From Psychromonas sp. B3M02 (lineage in GTDB: Bacteria; Pseudomonadota; Gammaproteobacteria; Enterobacterales; Psychromonadaceae): a DNA stretch of 59,979 bases. The stretch covers positions 1 to 59,979 of the forward strand of contig NZ_QOCB01000005.1 in NCBI RefSeq assembly GCF_003318165.1, given 5' to 3'. Each line of letters opens with the position of its first letter. The first letter of the stretch is position 1. The notes below the pieces were generated by a model. That model was not told where the DNA came from. It was given only the letters and a program-made list of their open reading frames with translations, and searched no databases. Positions 9,356 through 18,957 of the stretch are shown here, one piece after another. The translations under genes and the position numbers were made by a program.

Positions 9356-10135
9356 TTAACCTTTGTTTAATAGTTCTGTTTTCTTTTTAGTAAACTCTTC
9401 TTCAGTTAACACGCCCATATCCCTTAATTCAGCCAATTTAGTGATGATTTCAATCATCTGGTTAGCTGCGTGAAACTGCTCATTAGGCATGTCAGATGAA
9501 GGTATTTCTGCGGTTGTTGTTGGTGCTTCTGTTGACTGCATTACTGAATGATTTTCTTGTGCAAAATTGGTATTGCTTGAAGTGGGTAATGATTGGCCTG
9601 AAATCAAAGGTAAACTGCTTACATGAATATTACCCCATTGGCTGCTAAAGGTTAGTGAGTCATCACCACCTTGTTGCTGGCTAACACCGCCAATATTATG
9701 ATCTAAGGTATCGTAAATAGAGATTTGGCCATTTAATTCAATGGCAAGTCTATTAGGAAAAACAGCATAACGAATATTGTTTTGAGCTCCACTACTGAAG
9801 GGGTGCCCTAAATGGCTTGGCCACCATTGACTACTGCCAGGTGTACCCGCAGGTATAATAGGAAATACTTGATTATTAGCTAGAAAATTAGCTAGTTCAT
9901 TACAGAGATTATCCACGGTCATTTTTAAGCCGCTATTAAACATATCGCCAACCATTGTCATACCACCACGCATCCATTGTCCTGAACCACCTAATTCAGG
10001 GCAATTGAATTGCGCCATGGAACAGCCGCCATTATTCACTGCGACAAGCATATGCATGACGGCATCTTGGCTCAGGCCATAGCGTGATGAGAGTTCGTTG
10101 ACAAAGTTTGCACCGATATCCGTTAGCTTTTGCAT
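9356..10135 (-). CDS. SHOCT-domain protein of unknown function
   Basis: 259 residues. The last ~30 residues form a SHOCT (short C-terminal) domain: AELRDMGVLTEEEFTKKKTELL. The N-terminal ~100 residues are a helical, Met/Asn/Gly-rich domain I do not recognise; a central Ser/Thr/Gln-rich low-complexity linker (about 160-215) connects the two. No signal peptide or convincing membrane helix. RBS-like AGGATA lies 5' of the start. It is transcribed away from the transglutaminase cluster and is probably co-transcribed with the metallopeptidase. SHOCT domains usually mediate oligomerisation; no function is assigned. Confidence 0.7.
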   Translation of the reverse strand: MQKLTDIGANFVNELSSRYGLSQDAVMHMLVAVNNGGCSMAQFNCPELGGSGQWMRGGMTMVGDMFNSGLKMTVDNLCNELANFLANNQVFPIIPAGTPGSSQWWPSHLGHPFSSGAQNNIRYAVFPNRLAIELNGQISIYDTLDHNIGGVSQQQGGDDSLTFSSQWGNIHVSSLPLISGQSLPTSSNTNFAQENHSVMQSTEAPTTTAEIPSSDMPNEQFHAANQMIEIITKLAELRDMGVLTEEEFTKKKTELLNKG

Positions 10136-10411
10136 AAGGCGTATCCTATTAGGTCGTTTTACAGAGGTAAGGGGTAATAAATCATTTTGATATTATTATA
10201 TTTATTCGAATCTATTTTGCATGGAAGAAATGCTTAAAATATGCACTATCATAGCATCATTGTTGATCAGCTGAGCACCTTTATTGTTAAGTATTTTTTA
10301 AAGCGATTAGTCAATGATGATTAAATTAATAAAATGAATGCTTCTCCTCTTACCTCAAAAAAATATGCTCTTGATTTAGCGTCAGTTATTCAGATATTAA
10401 GTGTTATTTTA

Positions 10412-10437
10412 GTGCACTCTTTGCACCAAAAGGTGCG
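10412..10437 (+). promoter_or_regulatory. NtrC-like enhancer dyad
   Basis: The perfect dyad GCACC-AAAA-GGTGC (10423-10436) is preceded by a further GTGCAC half at 10412-10417. It resembles NtrC boxes, which usually have five rather than four bases between the GCACC/GGTGC arms, so it is one base short. It lies about 110-130 bp upstream of the sigma-54-like promoter, the usual enhancer distance. Confidence 0.5.
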
Positions 10438-10544
10438 CTTTAAGTAAGGTTTTGCGGTGTGTCCTTAATAAAAAAATTAAGTCTTCCACTATGCGTCGCG
10501 GTTTACACCGTTAGACAGCATATTTCCATTGTATTTCATGTATG

Positions 10545-10560
10545 TGGAATAATTATTGCA
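10545..10560 (+). promoter_or_regulatory. Sigma-54 (-24/-12) promoter for the transglutaminase cluster
   Basis: TGGAATA-N4-TTGCA with the invariant GG (10546-10547) and GC (10558-10559) exactly ten bases apart. The -12 half is a perfect match; the -24 half keeps TGG but lacks the CACG extension. It predicts transcription from about 10571, leaving a ~60-base leader before the ATG at 10634. Confidence 0.55.
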
Positions 10561-10633
10561 AAAAATAAATCAACACCTAGTAACATTTCCATGTTATTTA
10601 TATAGCTGCATATCATTAAAGGGGAATTAGTCG

Positions 10634-13600
10634 ATGACAATCACTGTTGGTATTTCGCATCATACTGAATATAAATATGACCGCTCAGTAAACATGGGGC
10701 CGCATATCTTTCGTTTACGTCCTGCCCCACATAGTCGAACAAAAATTAAAAGCTACTCGTTAAAAATCACACCAGAAGATCATTATATTAATTGGCAACA
10801 AGATCCTTTTGGTAACTATCAGGCTCGAGTGGTATTTAATGAGCCCACCACTGAGTTTAGTTTTACTGTTGACTTAGTCGCGGAAATGACAGTCATCAAT
10901 CCCTTTGACTTCTTTCTAGAAGAATATGCTGAAGAATTTCCTTTTGTTTATGACAAAATATCCAAAGCAGAATTAGCTCCTTATCTTAAAAAGCGTAAAG
11001 CCAGCCCTAAACTCTTAGAATTAATTGCCTCCCTAAAACCAGAAGAACCGATCCGTAGCGTAGATTTCTTAGTGGCGGTAAATCAAGTTATTTATGAGTT
11101 AGTTGGTTACGGCATTCGTTTAGAGCCCGGCGTGCAAACTGCCAATGAAACCTTGACTAAAAAAACCGGATCATGTCGTGACTCCGCTTGGTTATTAGTA
11201 CAATTGTTCCGTCATTTAGGCTTAGCGGCACGTTTTGTATCAGGCTATTTAGTACAGCTTACTTCAGATCAAAAATCCCTAGATGGTCCGAGTGGTCCAG
11301 AGGAAGACTTTACTGATTTACATGCTTGGACAGAGGTTTATATCCCTGGTGCTGGTTGGATTGGTTTAGACCCAACTTCTGGTCTATTTGCTGGTGAAGG
11401 CCATATCCCATTAGCTTGTACGCCTGAGCCAAGTTCTGCTGCGCCAGTGACAGGTGGCATTGATGATTGTAAGTCTGAATTTAGCTTCTACAACAAGGTA
11501 ACACGTGTTCATGAAGACCCTCGTGTAACGAAACCTTATTCAGAGGCTCAATGGTCAGCGATTAATCGTTTAGGCCAACATGTTGATGATATTTATGATG
11601 ATCAAGGGATCCACCTAACCATGGGTGGAGAGCCAACTTTTATCTCCATCGATGATATGGAACATCCGCAGTGGAATACAGAAGCTGACGGTAAAGAAAA
11701 AAGAGTATTAGCACAAAATCTATTCGTAGAAATGAATAAAGTATTTACTAAAGGTGGTTTTACCCATTACGGACAAGGTAAGTGGTACCCAGGTGAACCA
11801 TTGCCACGTTGGCAATATGCTTGTTATTGGCGTAAAGATGGGGTTGCATTGTGGAAAGACGCTAGCCTATTAGCCGATCCAAACAAAGACTATAAGCTTG
11901 ATCATACTGACACTCAAAAGTTTGCTGAAAAACTCAGTGATGCCTTAGGGTTAGGTAAAGAAGCCTTAACTACCGCCTATGAAGATATCCTTTATCATTT
12001 ATGGCAAGAGGGTTCATTACCATCAGAACCGGGACCAAAAGATCCTAAACTATTACATGCGATGAGCCGCAAAGGCTTTTTAGAAAAAATGGAAAAGGGT
12101 ATCGAAAAACCTGTTGGTTATGTTCTACCTTTACAGTGGAATGACGGCAAAAATTGCTGGCAGTCCTGTGCATGGGAATTTAAGCGTGGTCACTGTTTCT
12201 TGTTACCTGGTGAATCACCATTAGGTTATCGTTTACCGTTAGACAGTTTGGCATGGACAGATAATATTATCGATCGTGACCCCTTTGATATTCCTGAGAC
12301 CTTTGCTAAGTCCAAGAAGCTGAAAAAAGGCTTTATTGGTAGTGAAATGATCAAAACAGCAATGGCACTTGAGGTGAGAGATGGGCGTTTATATATCTTT
12401 ATGCCGCCAACTAGTCATTTTGAACATTACTTAGGTTTATTAAATTCGATTGAAACAGTAGCAAAAGAGCTTTCAATGCCCGTTGTTATTGAGGGATATA
12501 GCCCACCAAAAGACAGTCGTGTTGAAAAATATGCCGTTACACCGGATCCTGGTGTTATTGAGGTGAATATTCACCCATCAACATCTTGGGATCAATTAGT
12601 AGAAAGAACCACCACATTGTACGGGTTAGCGAAGCAATCTCGTTTAGGTACCGATAAATTCATGGCTGATGGCCGTCATACTGGTACCGGTGGTGGTAAC
12701 CATGTGACTTTAGGTGGTGAAACACCGGATCAAAGTCCATTCCTACGTCGCCCAGATATTTTACGTAGCTTTATTACTTATTGGCAGCATCATCCAGGGT
12801 TGTCTTACCTATTCTCTGGTTTATTCATTGGCCCAACCAGCCAAGCACCGCGTGTTGATGAAGCCCGTGATGAAGTGCTTTATGAGTTAGAAATTGCCTT
12901 TTCACATATGCCGGAAGGAGAAGTACCTGAACCATGGTTAGTGGATAGATTATTACGTAACTTATTGGTGGATTTAACGGGTAATACACACCGTGCAGAG
13001 TTCTGTATCGATAAACTATATTCGCCAGATTCTGCAACAGGGCGTTTAGGGATAGTTGAGTTCAGAGGCTTTGAAATGCCTCCTCATGAGCAAATGAGCC
13101 TGGTGCAAATGTTATTATTACGTACGTTATTGGCGTGGTTCTGGAAAAAACCGTATCACAAACCGCTAGTGCGCTGGGGAACTGAACTGCATGATAAATT
13201 CCTACTGCCACAATACGTAGAAAATGATTTAGCAGAAGTAACGCGTGACTTACAACAAGCAGGTTTTGGTTTCCAACTAGGTTGGTTGAACCCATTCTTT
13301 GAATTTAGATTCCCAGTATGTGGTACCCGTGAGTTGGACAACGTTACACTTGAACTAAGAACAGCCATCGAACCTTGGCATGTATTAGGTGAAGAGGCGA
13401 GTGCTTCTGGTACCGCACGTTATGTGGACTCCTCATTAGAAAGAGTTCAAATTAAAGTGCAAGGCACCATGAGTGACCGTTATGTGGTGACCTGTAATGG
13501 GCGTCGAGTTCCGCTTAAACCTGTTAAAGGCAAAGCAAAAGATGAAATGGTAGCAGGTATTCGTTACCGTGCATGGCAACCACCCACAGCATTGCATCCA

Positions 13601-13945
13601 ACAATCGGGGTTCATGCACCATTAACTTTTGATTTAATCGATACTTGGGAAGGCCGTTCCATAGGTGGATTTGTATATCATGTGAGTCATGCTGGTGGTC
13701 GTAACCCAGAAACCTTACCTGTGAATGCCTTTGAAGCAGAAGGTCGTCGCGTAGCTAGATTCTGGGAACATGGACATACACCATCATTACTGAAATCAGA
13801 CCAACCGAGTTGGGTGCCATCGGCGGCAACACATAGTTTCCATGCGGCCGACTCAGTGACTGAGTTTGTGGTACCAGCTGAAGAAAGTATTAATCAAGAT
13901 TACCCGCATACCTTAGATTTACGTCGTCAACCTGGCTTTAAATAA
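10634..13945 (+). CDS. Transglutaminase-like protein with DUF2126 domain
   Basis: 1,103 residues. The N-terminal domain (about 1-290) is a transglutaminase-like cysteine-protease fold with the full triad C181 (GSCRDS), H230 (LHAWTEV) and D246 (LDPTSG). The rest is a large DUF2126 domain beginning near 'LTMGGEPTFIS', of unknown biochemistry and always joined to this enzyme type. No signal peptide, so it is predicted cytoplasmic. Comparative genomics in the literature links these proteins to circularly permuted ATP-grasp and alpha-E proteins in predicted peptide or amide modification, as here. A strong RBS (AAGGGGA) precedes the ATG. First gene of the cluster; whether it cleaves or transfers amide bonds is unknown. 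Confidence 0.85.
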   Translation: MTITVGISHHTEYKYDRSVNMGPHIFRLRPAPHSRTKIKSYSLKITPEDHYINWQQDPFGNYQARVVFNEPTTEFSFTVDLVAEMTVINPFDFFLEEYAEEFPFVYDKISKAELAPYLKKRKASPKLLELIASLKPEEPIRSVDFLVAVNQVIYELVGYGIRLEPGVQTANETLTKKTGSCRDSAWLLVQLFRHLGLAARFVSGYLVQLTSDQKSLDGPSGPEEDFTDLHAWTEVYIPGAGWIGLDPTSGLFAGEGHIPLACTPEPSSAAPVTGGIDDCKSEFSFYNKVTRVHEDPRVTKPYSEAQWSAINRLGQHVDDIYDDQGIHLTMGGEPTFISIDDMEHPQWNTEADGKEKRVLAQNLFVEMNKVFTKGGFTHYGQGKWYPGEPLPRWQYACYWRKDGVALWKDASLLADPNKDYKLDHTDTQKFAEKLSDALGLGKEALTTAYEDILYHLWQEGSLPSEPGPKDPKLLHAMSRKGFLEKMEKGIEKPVGYVLPLQWNDGKNCWQSCAWEFKRGHCFLLPGESPLGYRLPLDSLAWTDNIIDRDPFDIPETFAKSKKLKKGFIGSEMIKTAMALEVRDGRLYIFMPPTSHFEHYLGLLNSIETVAKELSMPVVIEGYSPPKDSRVEKYAVTPDPGVIEVNIHPSTSWDQLVERTTTLYGLAKQSRLGTDKFMADGRHTGTGGGNHVTLGGETPDQSPFLRRPDILRSFITYWQHHPGLSYLFSGLFIGPTSQAPRVDEARDEVLYELEIAFSHMPEGEVPEPWLVDRLLRNLLVDLTGNTHRAEFCIDKLYSPDSATGRLGIVEFRGFEMPPHEQMSLVQMLLLRTLLAWFWKKPYHKPLVRWGTELHDKFLLPQYVENDLAEVTRDLQQAGFGFQLGWLNPFFEFRFPVCGTRELDNVTLELRTAIEPWHVLGEEASASGTARYVDSSLERVQIKVQGTMSDRYVVTCNGRRVPLKPVKGKAKDEMVAGIRYRAWQPPTALHPTIGVHAPLTFDLIDTWEGRSIGGFVYHVSHAGGRNPETLPVNAFEAEGRRVARFWEHGHTPSLLKSDQPSWVPSAATHSFHAADSVTEFVVPAEESINQDYPHTLDLRRQPGFK

Positions 13946-13960
13946 GTCTGGATAAACGTA

Positions 13961-14001
13961 GTATTCCACTTTGAAATTTATTAAAGTGGAATACCTCTTT
14001 T
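13961..14001 (+). terminator. Hairpin between the first two cluster genes
   Basis: GTATTCCACTTT (13961-13972) pairs perfectly with AAAGTGGAATAC (13983-13994), followed by CTCTTTT. A 12-bp stem with a moderate U tract inside a co-directional gene pair: either a partial terminator or an mRNA-stabilising structure that sets different levels for the upstream and downstream genes. Confidence 0.55.
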
Positions 14002-14058
14002 ATTGCCTGTATAAGGCATCACACGCGAATAATTTCTTATAAATGGAGCATTTTCAGC

Positions 14059-16578
14059 ATGTATATTAATCACAGCAGTATGCCGGAATTGCCTGAATGG
14101 TTGTCCCTCTATCTAAATAAATCACATGATCACGATGAGCTAGTTAACCATAGTGGTTTATTACCTAAACATTGGGATACATTATTTAATCGTTTATCTG
14201 ACCTAAGTGCTGAAGAGGTTAGTGGACGTGCCATTGAAATTAGTCAGTTATTACAGAATGGTAATATCAAGCATGAAAGTAACCATCAATGGAATTTTGA
14301 TCCATTACCTTTTATGTTCTCAAAGAAAGATTGGCAGTCATTAGAAGCTGGCATTAAACAACGTGTCACACTGTTAAACAAAATTCAGCAAGATATTTAT
14401 GGTGATCAACAACTATTAATGGATGGTTCGCTTGTAGCCAAAGATCTGTTTCAAGATAAAAGATACTTGCGTGAAGGTTTTAGCCTACCAAGTAACGAAT
14501 TAAAATTATTTTTTACTGCGGTTGACGTATATCGCACTCCCTCAGGTGGTTTTAAAGCATTAGCCGATCACTGTCAGTGCCCATTAGGATTAGGCTTGTT
14601 ATTAAAAAGCCGAGTAATTGCACGTCGAGTTATGGCCGAAGAGTTCGCCGAGTGCAATGTACAACAGATAAAGCAGTTTTTAGCGTCATTTCAAGATACG
14701 ATCAGTGAATATACTCGCTATATGGACGACCCTAGAATCGTTATATTGACGCAAGGAATTGATGACCCTAACTACAATGAGCATGCTTTCTTATCAACAT
14801 ACTTTGGATACACCCTAGTACAAAGCGCCGACTTGACCGTGAGAAACGGTGAGGTCTGTTTAAAATCATTGCAAGGGTTAGGAAAAATTAATGTTATTTT
14901 ACGTTGGTTACCTGATCACAGTATTGATTCATTAGAGCAAACAGAATATTCACTGCATGGTATCCCAGGGTTATTACAAGCAGTCCGCGAAGGGTCTGTG
15001 AAAGTATTGAACCCTTTTGGTAGCGGTATTTTATCTTCACCTTCGGTACAAGCTCATTTAGGCACGTTATCTGAAAAACTATTACAACAATCTTTGTTAT
15101 TGGAACAACCTAACTACTATGATGTTGATCAGGTTGAACAGGAGAATTGGAGTCACTTAGAGTTATTAAGTTATCAGGATAACCGTTTTAAATTAGATGG
15201 TGCTGCAGATATCCAACAAATTAAAAAGTTAGTTGCAGCAGAGCCTGAGAATTATTATTTTAAAGACAAACCTACATTTAGCAGCGCGCCATTTTGGAGT
15301 GGTGGTCAATTGATTGCTAAGCCTGTGGTATTTCGCTGTTATGCCTTAAATACAGAGCACGGCGTAGAGGTATTGCCTTCAGCCCTGTGTTTTTCTAATG
15401 AAGTTAGCCGTTATCCAAGCCTTTCTGGCTGGATCAAAGATACTTGGATTAATGCCAATGGCGAGAATACAGTGACTGAACCGATAGCCTCTATTCCCGT
15501 TCGAAAACGCATGGATGTGACGCTCTTAGAAGGGGTCATATCAAGTCGTACTGCAGAACACCTGTTTTGGTTAGGTCGCTATTTAGAGCGAACAGAAAGC
15601 ACAGTTCGAGTGCTACGCATATTTATTGACCGTTATACCGAGTTAGCCATCTACCCAGACGCAATGCGTCGTACTATGGTAACGCGTTTATTTAGCGCAA
15701 TTCTCTCTCAACATATTGTTTACCCATATATTGAGCAAGAGCCAGTATTACAAATTTTAGATAATGAAAGTGCTAAAACCATGGCTTTTCAGTTATTAGC
15801 CAGTGAGCAGTGTGCAGGTAGTATTGCTAATACTTTAAAATACTTAGCCAATGCAGCGGTACAAATTCAGGAATTATTATCCTACGATAGCCGTCGTATT
15901 ATTGATGAAATTAATGAGCTGGTAAAAGCACTAACCACCATTACGCTGAGTACTTCATCGCGTGCATTACAAACAATTTTAGATAAAGTGATTGGTTCAA
16001 TCATGGCCTTCAATGGGTCTATTGCCGATTGTATGCCCAACAGTAATGGTTGGTTCTTGTTAGAGATAGGTCGCCGTATTGAGCGTAGCTTGCAAATTAC
16101 GTCGTTAAGCTCAGCCTTGTTAACAGAAGAGTTAGAAGAGCCGGTTGAAATAGCGTTATTAGAATCTGTATTAACCTGTCAGGTGAGTTTAGTGACTCAT
16201 AAACGCCGTTATCGTATGCACCAAAGTATTGGGACAGGGCTTGAGCTCTTATTATTAGATGCAGAATATCCACGTTCGTTATTATTCCAACTAGAGCAGA
16301 TTAATAGCCTGTGTCAGCATCTACCAACAAAACGGCGTCCTGGGGTCATTGCCGCCCATGAAAAAGCGATTGTATTGTCTAAAACCACTTGTTATGTCAC
16401 TGAAAAAGATTACTTGCAAGCGAGTACAGATGGCAAGAGACTACAATTAATTGAGTTTAACCATCACATTCGTAGTAACTTAAATACCTTTTGTGATGTA
16501 TTACTACTACAATACTTTTCCCATACACAAACCGCCAATAAACTTAATTGGACTAATATTGAGCAAGCTCAATCGTGA
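14059..16578 (+). CDS. Fused circularly permuted ATP-grasp / alpha-E protein, ATP-grasp part degenerate
   Basis: 839 residues joining an ATP-grasp-like region (about 1-480) to an alpha-E helical domain (about 490-815, opening TAEHLFWLGRYLERTEST). Compared with the standalone paralogue at 17502, the ATP-grasp part keeps the fold outline (SEEV.., 'YRTPSGG', 'HGIPGLLQAVREGSVKVLNPFGSG') but lacks the E-D-N preceding the RVPSG motif, the lysine of VIKPANE and the glycine-rich SGGYG loop. It is therefore probably a non-catalytic scaffold or partner. The stop overlaps the next gene (GTGA). Product identity is clear at family level; the loss of activity is inferred from motifs. Confidence 0.82.
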   Translation: MYINHSSMPELPEWLSLYLNKSHDHDELVNHSGLLPKHWDTLFNRLSDLSAEEVSGRAIEISQLLQNGNIKHESNHQWNFDPLPFMFSKKDWQSLEAGIKQRVTLLNKIQQDIYGDQQLLMDGSLVAKDLFQDKRYLREGFSLPSNELKLFFTAVDVYRTPSGGFKALADHCQCPLGLGLLLKSRVIARRVMAEEFAECNVQQIKQFLASFQDTISEYTRYMDDPRIVILTQGIDDPNYNEHAFLSTYFGYTLVQSADLTVRNGEVCLKSLQGLGKINVILRWLPDHSIDSLEQTEYSLHGIPGLLQAVREGSVKVLNPFGSGILSSPSVQAHLGTLSEKLLQQSLLLEQPNYYDVDQVEQENWSHLELLSYQDNRFKLDGAADIQQIKKLVAAEPENYYFKDKPTFSSAPFWSGGQLIAKPVVFRCYALNTEHGVEVLPSALCFSNEVSRYPSLSGWIKDTWINANGENTVTEPIASIPVRKRMDVTLLEGVISSRTAEHLFWLGRYLERTESTVRVLRIFIDRYTELAIYPDAMRRTMVTRLFSAILSQHIVYPYIEQEPVLQILDNESAKTMAFQLLASEQCAGSIANTLKYLANAAVQIQELLSYDSRRIIDEINELVKALTTITLSTSSRALQTILDKVIGSIMAFNGSIADCMPNSNGWFLLEIGRRIERSLQITSLSSALLTEELEEPVEIALLESVLTCQVSLVTHKRRYRMHQSIGTGLELLLLDAEYPRSLLFQLEQINSLCQHLPTKRRPGVIAAHEKAIVLSKTTCYVTEKDYLQASTDGKRLQLIEFNHHIRSNLNTFCDVLLLQYFSHTQTANKLNWTNIEQAQS

Positions 16579-17453
16579 AATATAAAATAAAACATACAAC
16601 TACTTATCAATACGCCGATTTTGTCAGCTTATGCCAAAACCAAGCGCGTTTAACGCCGAAAACAAATCGAACACAGCTATGTCACAGTAGCCATATTAAA
16701 ATAGATCCACCAAGCAGTTATTTAAAAGAATTTACAGATTATTTTAATAATAAGGTCACGGTATTTGAGATCACAACACAGCATAAAGTGTTGGCCGTGA
16801 CCATGGTCAGTGAAGTGGAATTACTGGTAAAAGATAACATTGATTTTAACAGTATCGATATGCCTTGGGAAAAAGCCAGAGACATATTAGCTACCCCCAA
16901 CACCAGCGAGTTATTGAAAGTATCTGAATTTATTTTACCTTCACAATTTACCCAGTTAGAAAAAGGCATTCGTGACTATGCATTAGTCTCATTTAGCGAC
17001 AAGGCAAACTTAATTGAAGCCTGTAAAGACTTAATGGCACGAATTTTTCATGAGTTCCAGTATGACCCTGGTTTTACTACGATTAGTACGCCTTTAAGTG
17101 TTGTTTTTGCACAAAAAAGGGGCGTTTGCCAAGATTTTGCACACTTTGCGCTAGCTTGCTTACGTAGCATAGGCTTAGCGGGAAGATATGTAAGTGGTTA
17201 TATAGAAACACTGCCACCGGAGGGCGAAGAGAAACTAGAGGGAGCCGATGCGACACATGCATGGTTTGCTATTTTTGTTCCTGGTTTTGGGTGGCTGGAT
17301 TTTGATCCTACAAATGATGTATTACCTAAAGAGCAACATATTACATTAGCTGTTGGACGAGACTTCTCAGATGTGACGCCTTTAAAAGGGGTTGTATTTG
17401 GCGGAGGCTCTCAAGTATTAGATGTTGCGGTGGATATGATTCGATTAGGATAA
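16575..17453 (+). CDS. Transglutaminase-like cysteine peptidase family protein
   Basis: 292 residues: an N-terminal beta-sandwich (bacterial transglutaminase N-domain, about 1-80) followed by a transglutaminase core with triad C185 (RGVCQDFAH), H228 (ATHAWF) and D244 (DFDPTN). No signal peptide; probably cytoplasmic. Starts with GTG overlapping the upstream stop (GTGA), so it is translationally coupled to the ATP-grasp/alpha-E fusion. Expected chemistry is hydrolysis or transfer at an amide bond; the substrate is unknown. It is the smaller paralogue of the N-terminal domain of the protein at 10634. Confidence 0.88.
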   Translation: MKYKIKHTTTYQYADFVSLCQNQARLTPKTNRTQLCHSSHIKIDPPSSYLKEFTDYFNNKVTVFEITTQHKVLAVTMVSEVELLVKDNIDFNSIDMPWEKARDILATPNTSELLKVSEFILPSQFTQLEKGIRDYALVSFSDKANLIEACKDLMARIFHEFQYDPGFTTISTPLSVVFAQKRGVCQDFAHFALACLRSIGLAGRYVSGYIETLPPEGEEKLEGADATHAWFAIFVPGFGWLDFDPTNDVLPKEQHITLAVGRDFSDVTPLKGVVFGGGSQVLDVAVDMIRLG

Positions 17454-17501
17454 TATTACAACGTCACGATTAAACATGAGTTAATGAAAAGGCGAAAGTG
17501 T

Positions 17502-18956
17502 ATGGAAATTGATTGGAAAGCGTACCAAACGAATGGTTTTTTTGATGAATTAATTGACGCCAAAGGGAATGTCAGGATACACGGAAAACAATTAGCCTCA
17601 TTTTTTGCAAACTTGTCAGGGGAAGAGTTAAAGAAAGCCAGAGCGGTGGCTGATTTAGCGATTAAAGAGATGGGCATTACCTTCACCGTTTATAATGAAG
17701 GAAATATGATTGATAGAGCTTGGCCCTTTGATATTATTCCTCGTACTATTGGTAAAAAAGAGTGGCAAGGCGTAGAAGTTGGATTAAAACAACGCGTTGA
17801 AGCATTAAATCTATTTATTGATGATTTATACCATGACCAAAAAATAATAAAAGATGGTATTTTTCCCAAAGGTTTATTAGAAAAGTCAGTCAACTTCCGT
17901 CAGCAGTGTGTAGGCATTACCCCACCTAACAAAATATGGGCGCACATTTGTGGCTCAGATTTAGTCCGGGATGGTAAAGGAACCATGTATGTCCTAGAGG
18001 ATAATTTACGGGTTCCATCAGGTGTCTCTTATATGCTTGAAAACCGCTCCGTAATGAAACGAGTCTTCCCCGAATTATTTGAACAAGTCCCCATTTTACC
18101 CGTCGATGATTACCCTTCCCAACTCTTTGATATGCTAGCTGCAATGTCTCCACGTCCAGATGATAAACCGGAAGTCGTGGTATTAACCCCTGGTGTATTT
18201 AACTCCGCATATTTTGAGCATTGCTATCTTGCACAAGAGATGGGCTGTGAGCTAGTGGAAGGGCGCGACCTGGTTGTTGAAAAAGATGATTGCGTTTATA
18301 TGCGTACGATTACTGGTTTGCAACGTGTGGATGTTATTTACCGTCGTATTGATGACCTTTTCTTGGATCCAGAGGCCTTCTTACCTGATTCTCAATTAGG
18401 GGTTCCGGGCTTAATGAGAGCTTGGTCTAAGGGTAATGTTGCCCTAGTCAATGCACCTGGCGCAGGGGTTGCTGATGATAAAGTAGTTTATGCTTATGTA
18501 CCTGAAATAATTAAATATTATTTAGGTGAAGAGGCGAAAATTGCCAATGTACCTACTTTTAAATGTCTTGACCCTAAAGAGTGTGATCATGTGATCAAGA
18601 ATATCGATAAATTAGTGATAAAGCCGGCCAATGAATCCGGTGGTTATGGTTTATTGATTGGCCCTAAATCGACTAAAAAAGAGCAACAGGAAACCATTGC
18701 TCAAATTAAAGCGGATCCTCGTAACTGGGTCGCTCAACCAACTTTAGATTTATCCACTGTACCTACCTTAGATGGCATTACTCCTGATGGTCGCCATGCT
18801 GATTTAAGACCCTTTATCTTGTCTTCTGGAAAAGATACTCAGATAACAACTGGTGGCTTAACACGTGTTGCTATGACTAAGGGATCATTAGTGGTGAATT
18901 CATCTCAAGGTGGCGGTAGTAAAGATACTTGGATTGTAGACGAGGAGGCTAAATAA
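17502..18956 (+). CDS. Circularly permuted type 2 ATP-grasp protein (putative amide ligase)
   Basis: 484 residues of the COG2308 family. Motifs expected for an active ATP-grasp are present: E166-D-N-L-R-V-P-S-G, YRRIDD, NAPGAG, the phosphate-binding lysine K374 (VIKPANE), the glycine loop SGGYG (379-383) and DLRPFIL. It should activate a carboxylate as an acyl phosphate and join it to an amine. The substrates are not known. An in-frame ATG at 17484 has only a weak GAG upstream, while AAGGCGAAAG precedes 17502, so 17502 is preferred. Followed by its usual partner, the alpha-E protein, one base after the stop. Confidence 0.87.
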   Translation: MEIDWKAYQTNGFFDELIDAKGNVRIHGKQLASFFANLSGEELKKARAVADLAIKEMGITFTVYNEGNMIDRAWPFDIIPRTIGKKEWQGVEVGLKQRVEALNLFIDDLYHDQKIIKDGIFPKGLLEKSVNFRQQCVGITPPNKIWAHICGSDLVRDGKGTMYVLEDNLRVPSGVSYMLENRSVMKRVFPELFEQVPILPVDDYPSQLFDMLAAMSPRPDDKPEVVVLTPGVFNSAYFEHCYLAQEMGCELVEGRDLVVEKDDCVYMRTITGLQRVDVIYRRIDDLFLDPEAFLPDSQLGVPGLMRAWSKGNVALVNAPGAGVADDKVVYAYVPEIIKYYLGEEAKIANVPTFKCLDPKECDHVIKNIDKLVIKPANESGGYGLLIGPKSTKKEQQETIAQIKADPRNWVAQPTLDLSTVPTLDGITPDGRHADLRPFILSSGKDTQITTGGLTRVAMTKGSLVVNSSQGGGSKDTWIVDEEAK

Positions 18957-18957
18957 T

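Larger units (their letters stand above)
10136..10633. other. Divergent intergenic region, 498 bp
   Basis: Separates the SHOCT gene (leftward) from the transglutaminase cluster (rightward). It holds an NtrC-like dyad at 10422-10437 and a sigma-54-type -24/-12 element at 10545-10560 directed rightward. I see no credible small ORF with a ribosome-binding site. Confidence 0.7.

Noticed and set aside
10423-10436. Calling the GCACC-AAAA-GGTGC dyad a definite NtrC box
   Set aside because: The arms are separated by four bases rather than the usual five, so it is reported only as NtrC-like.
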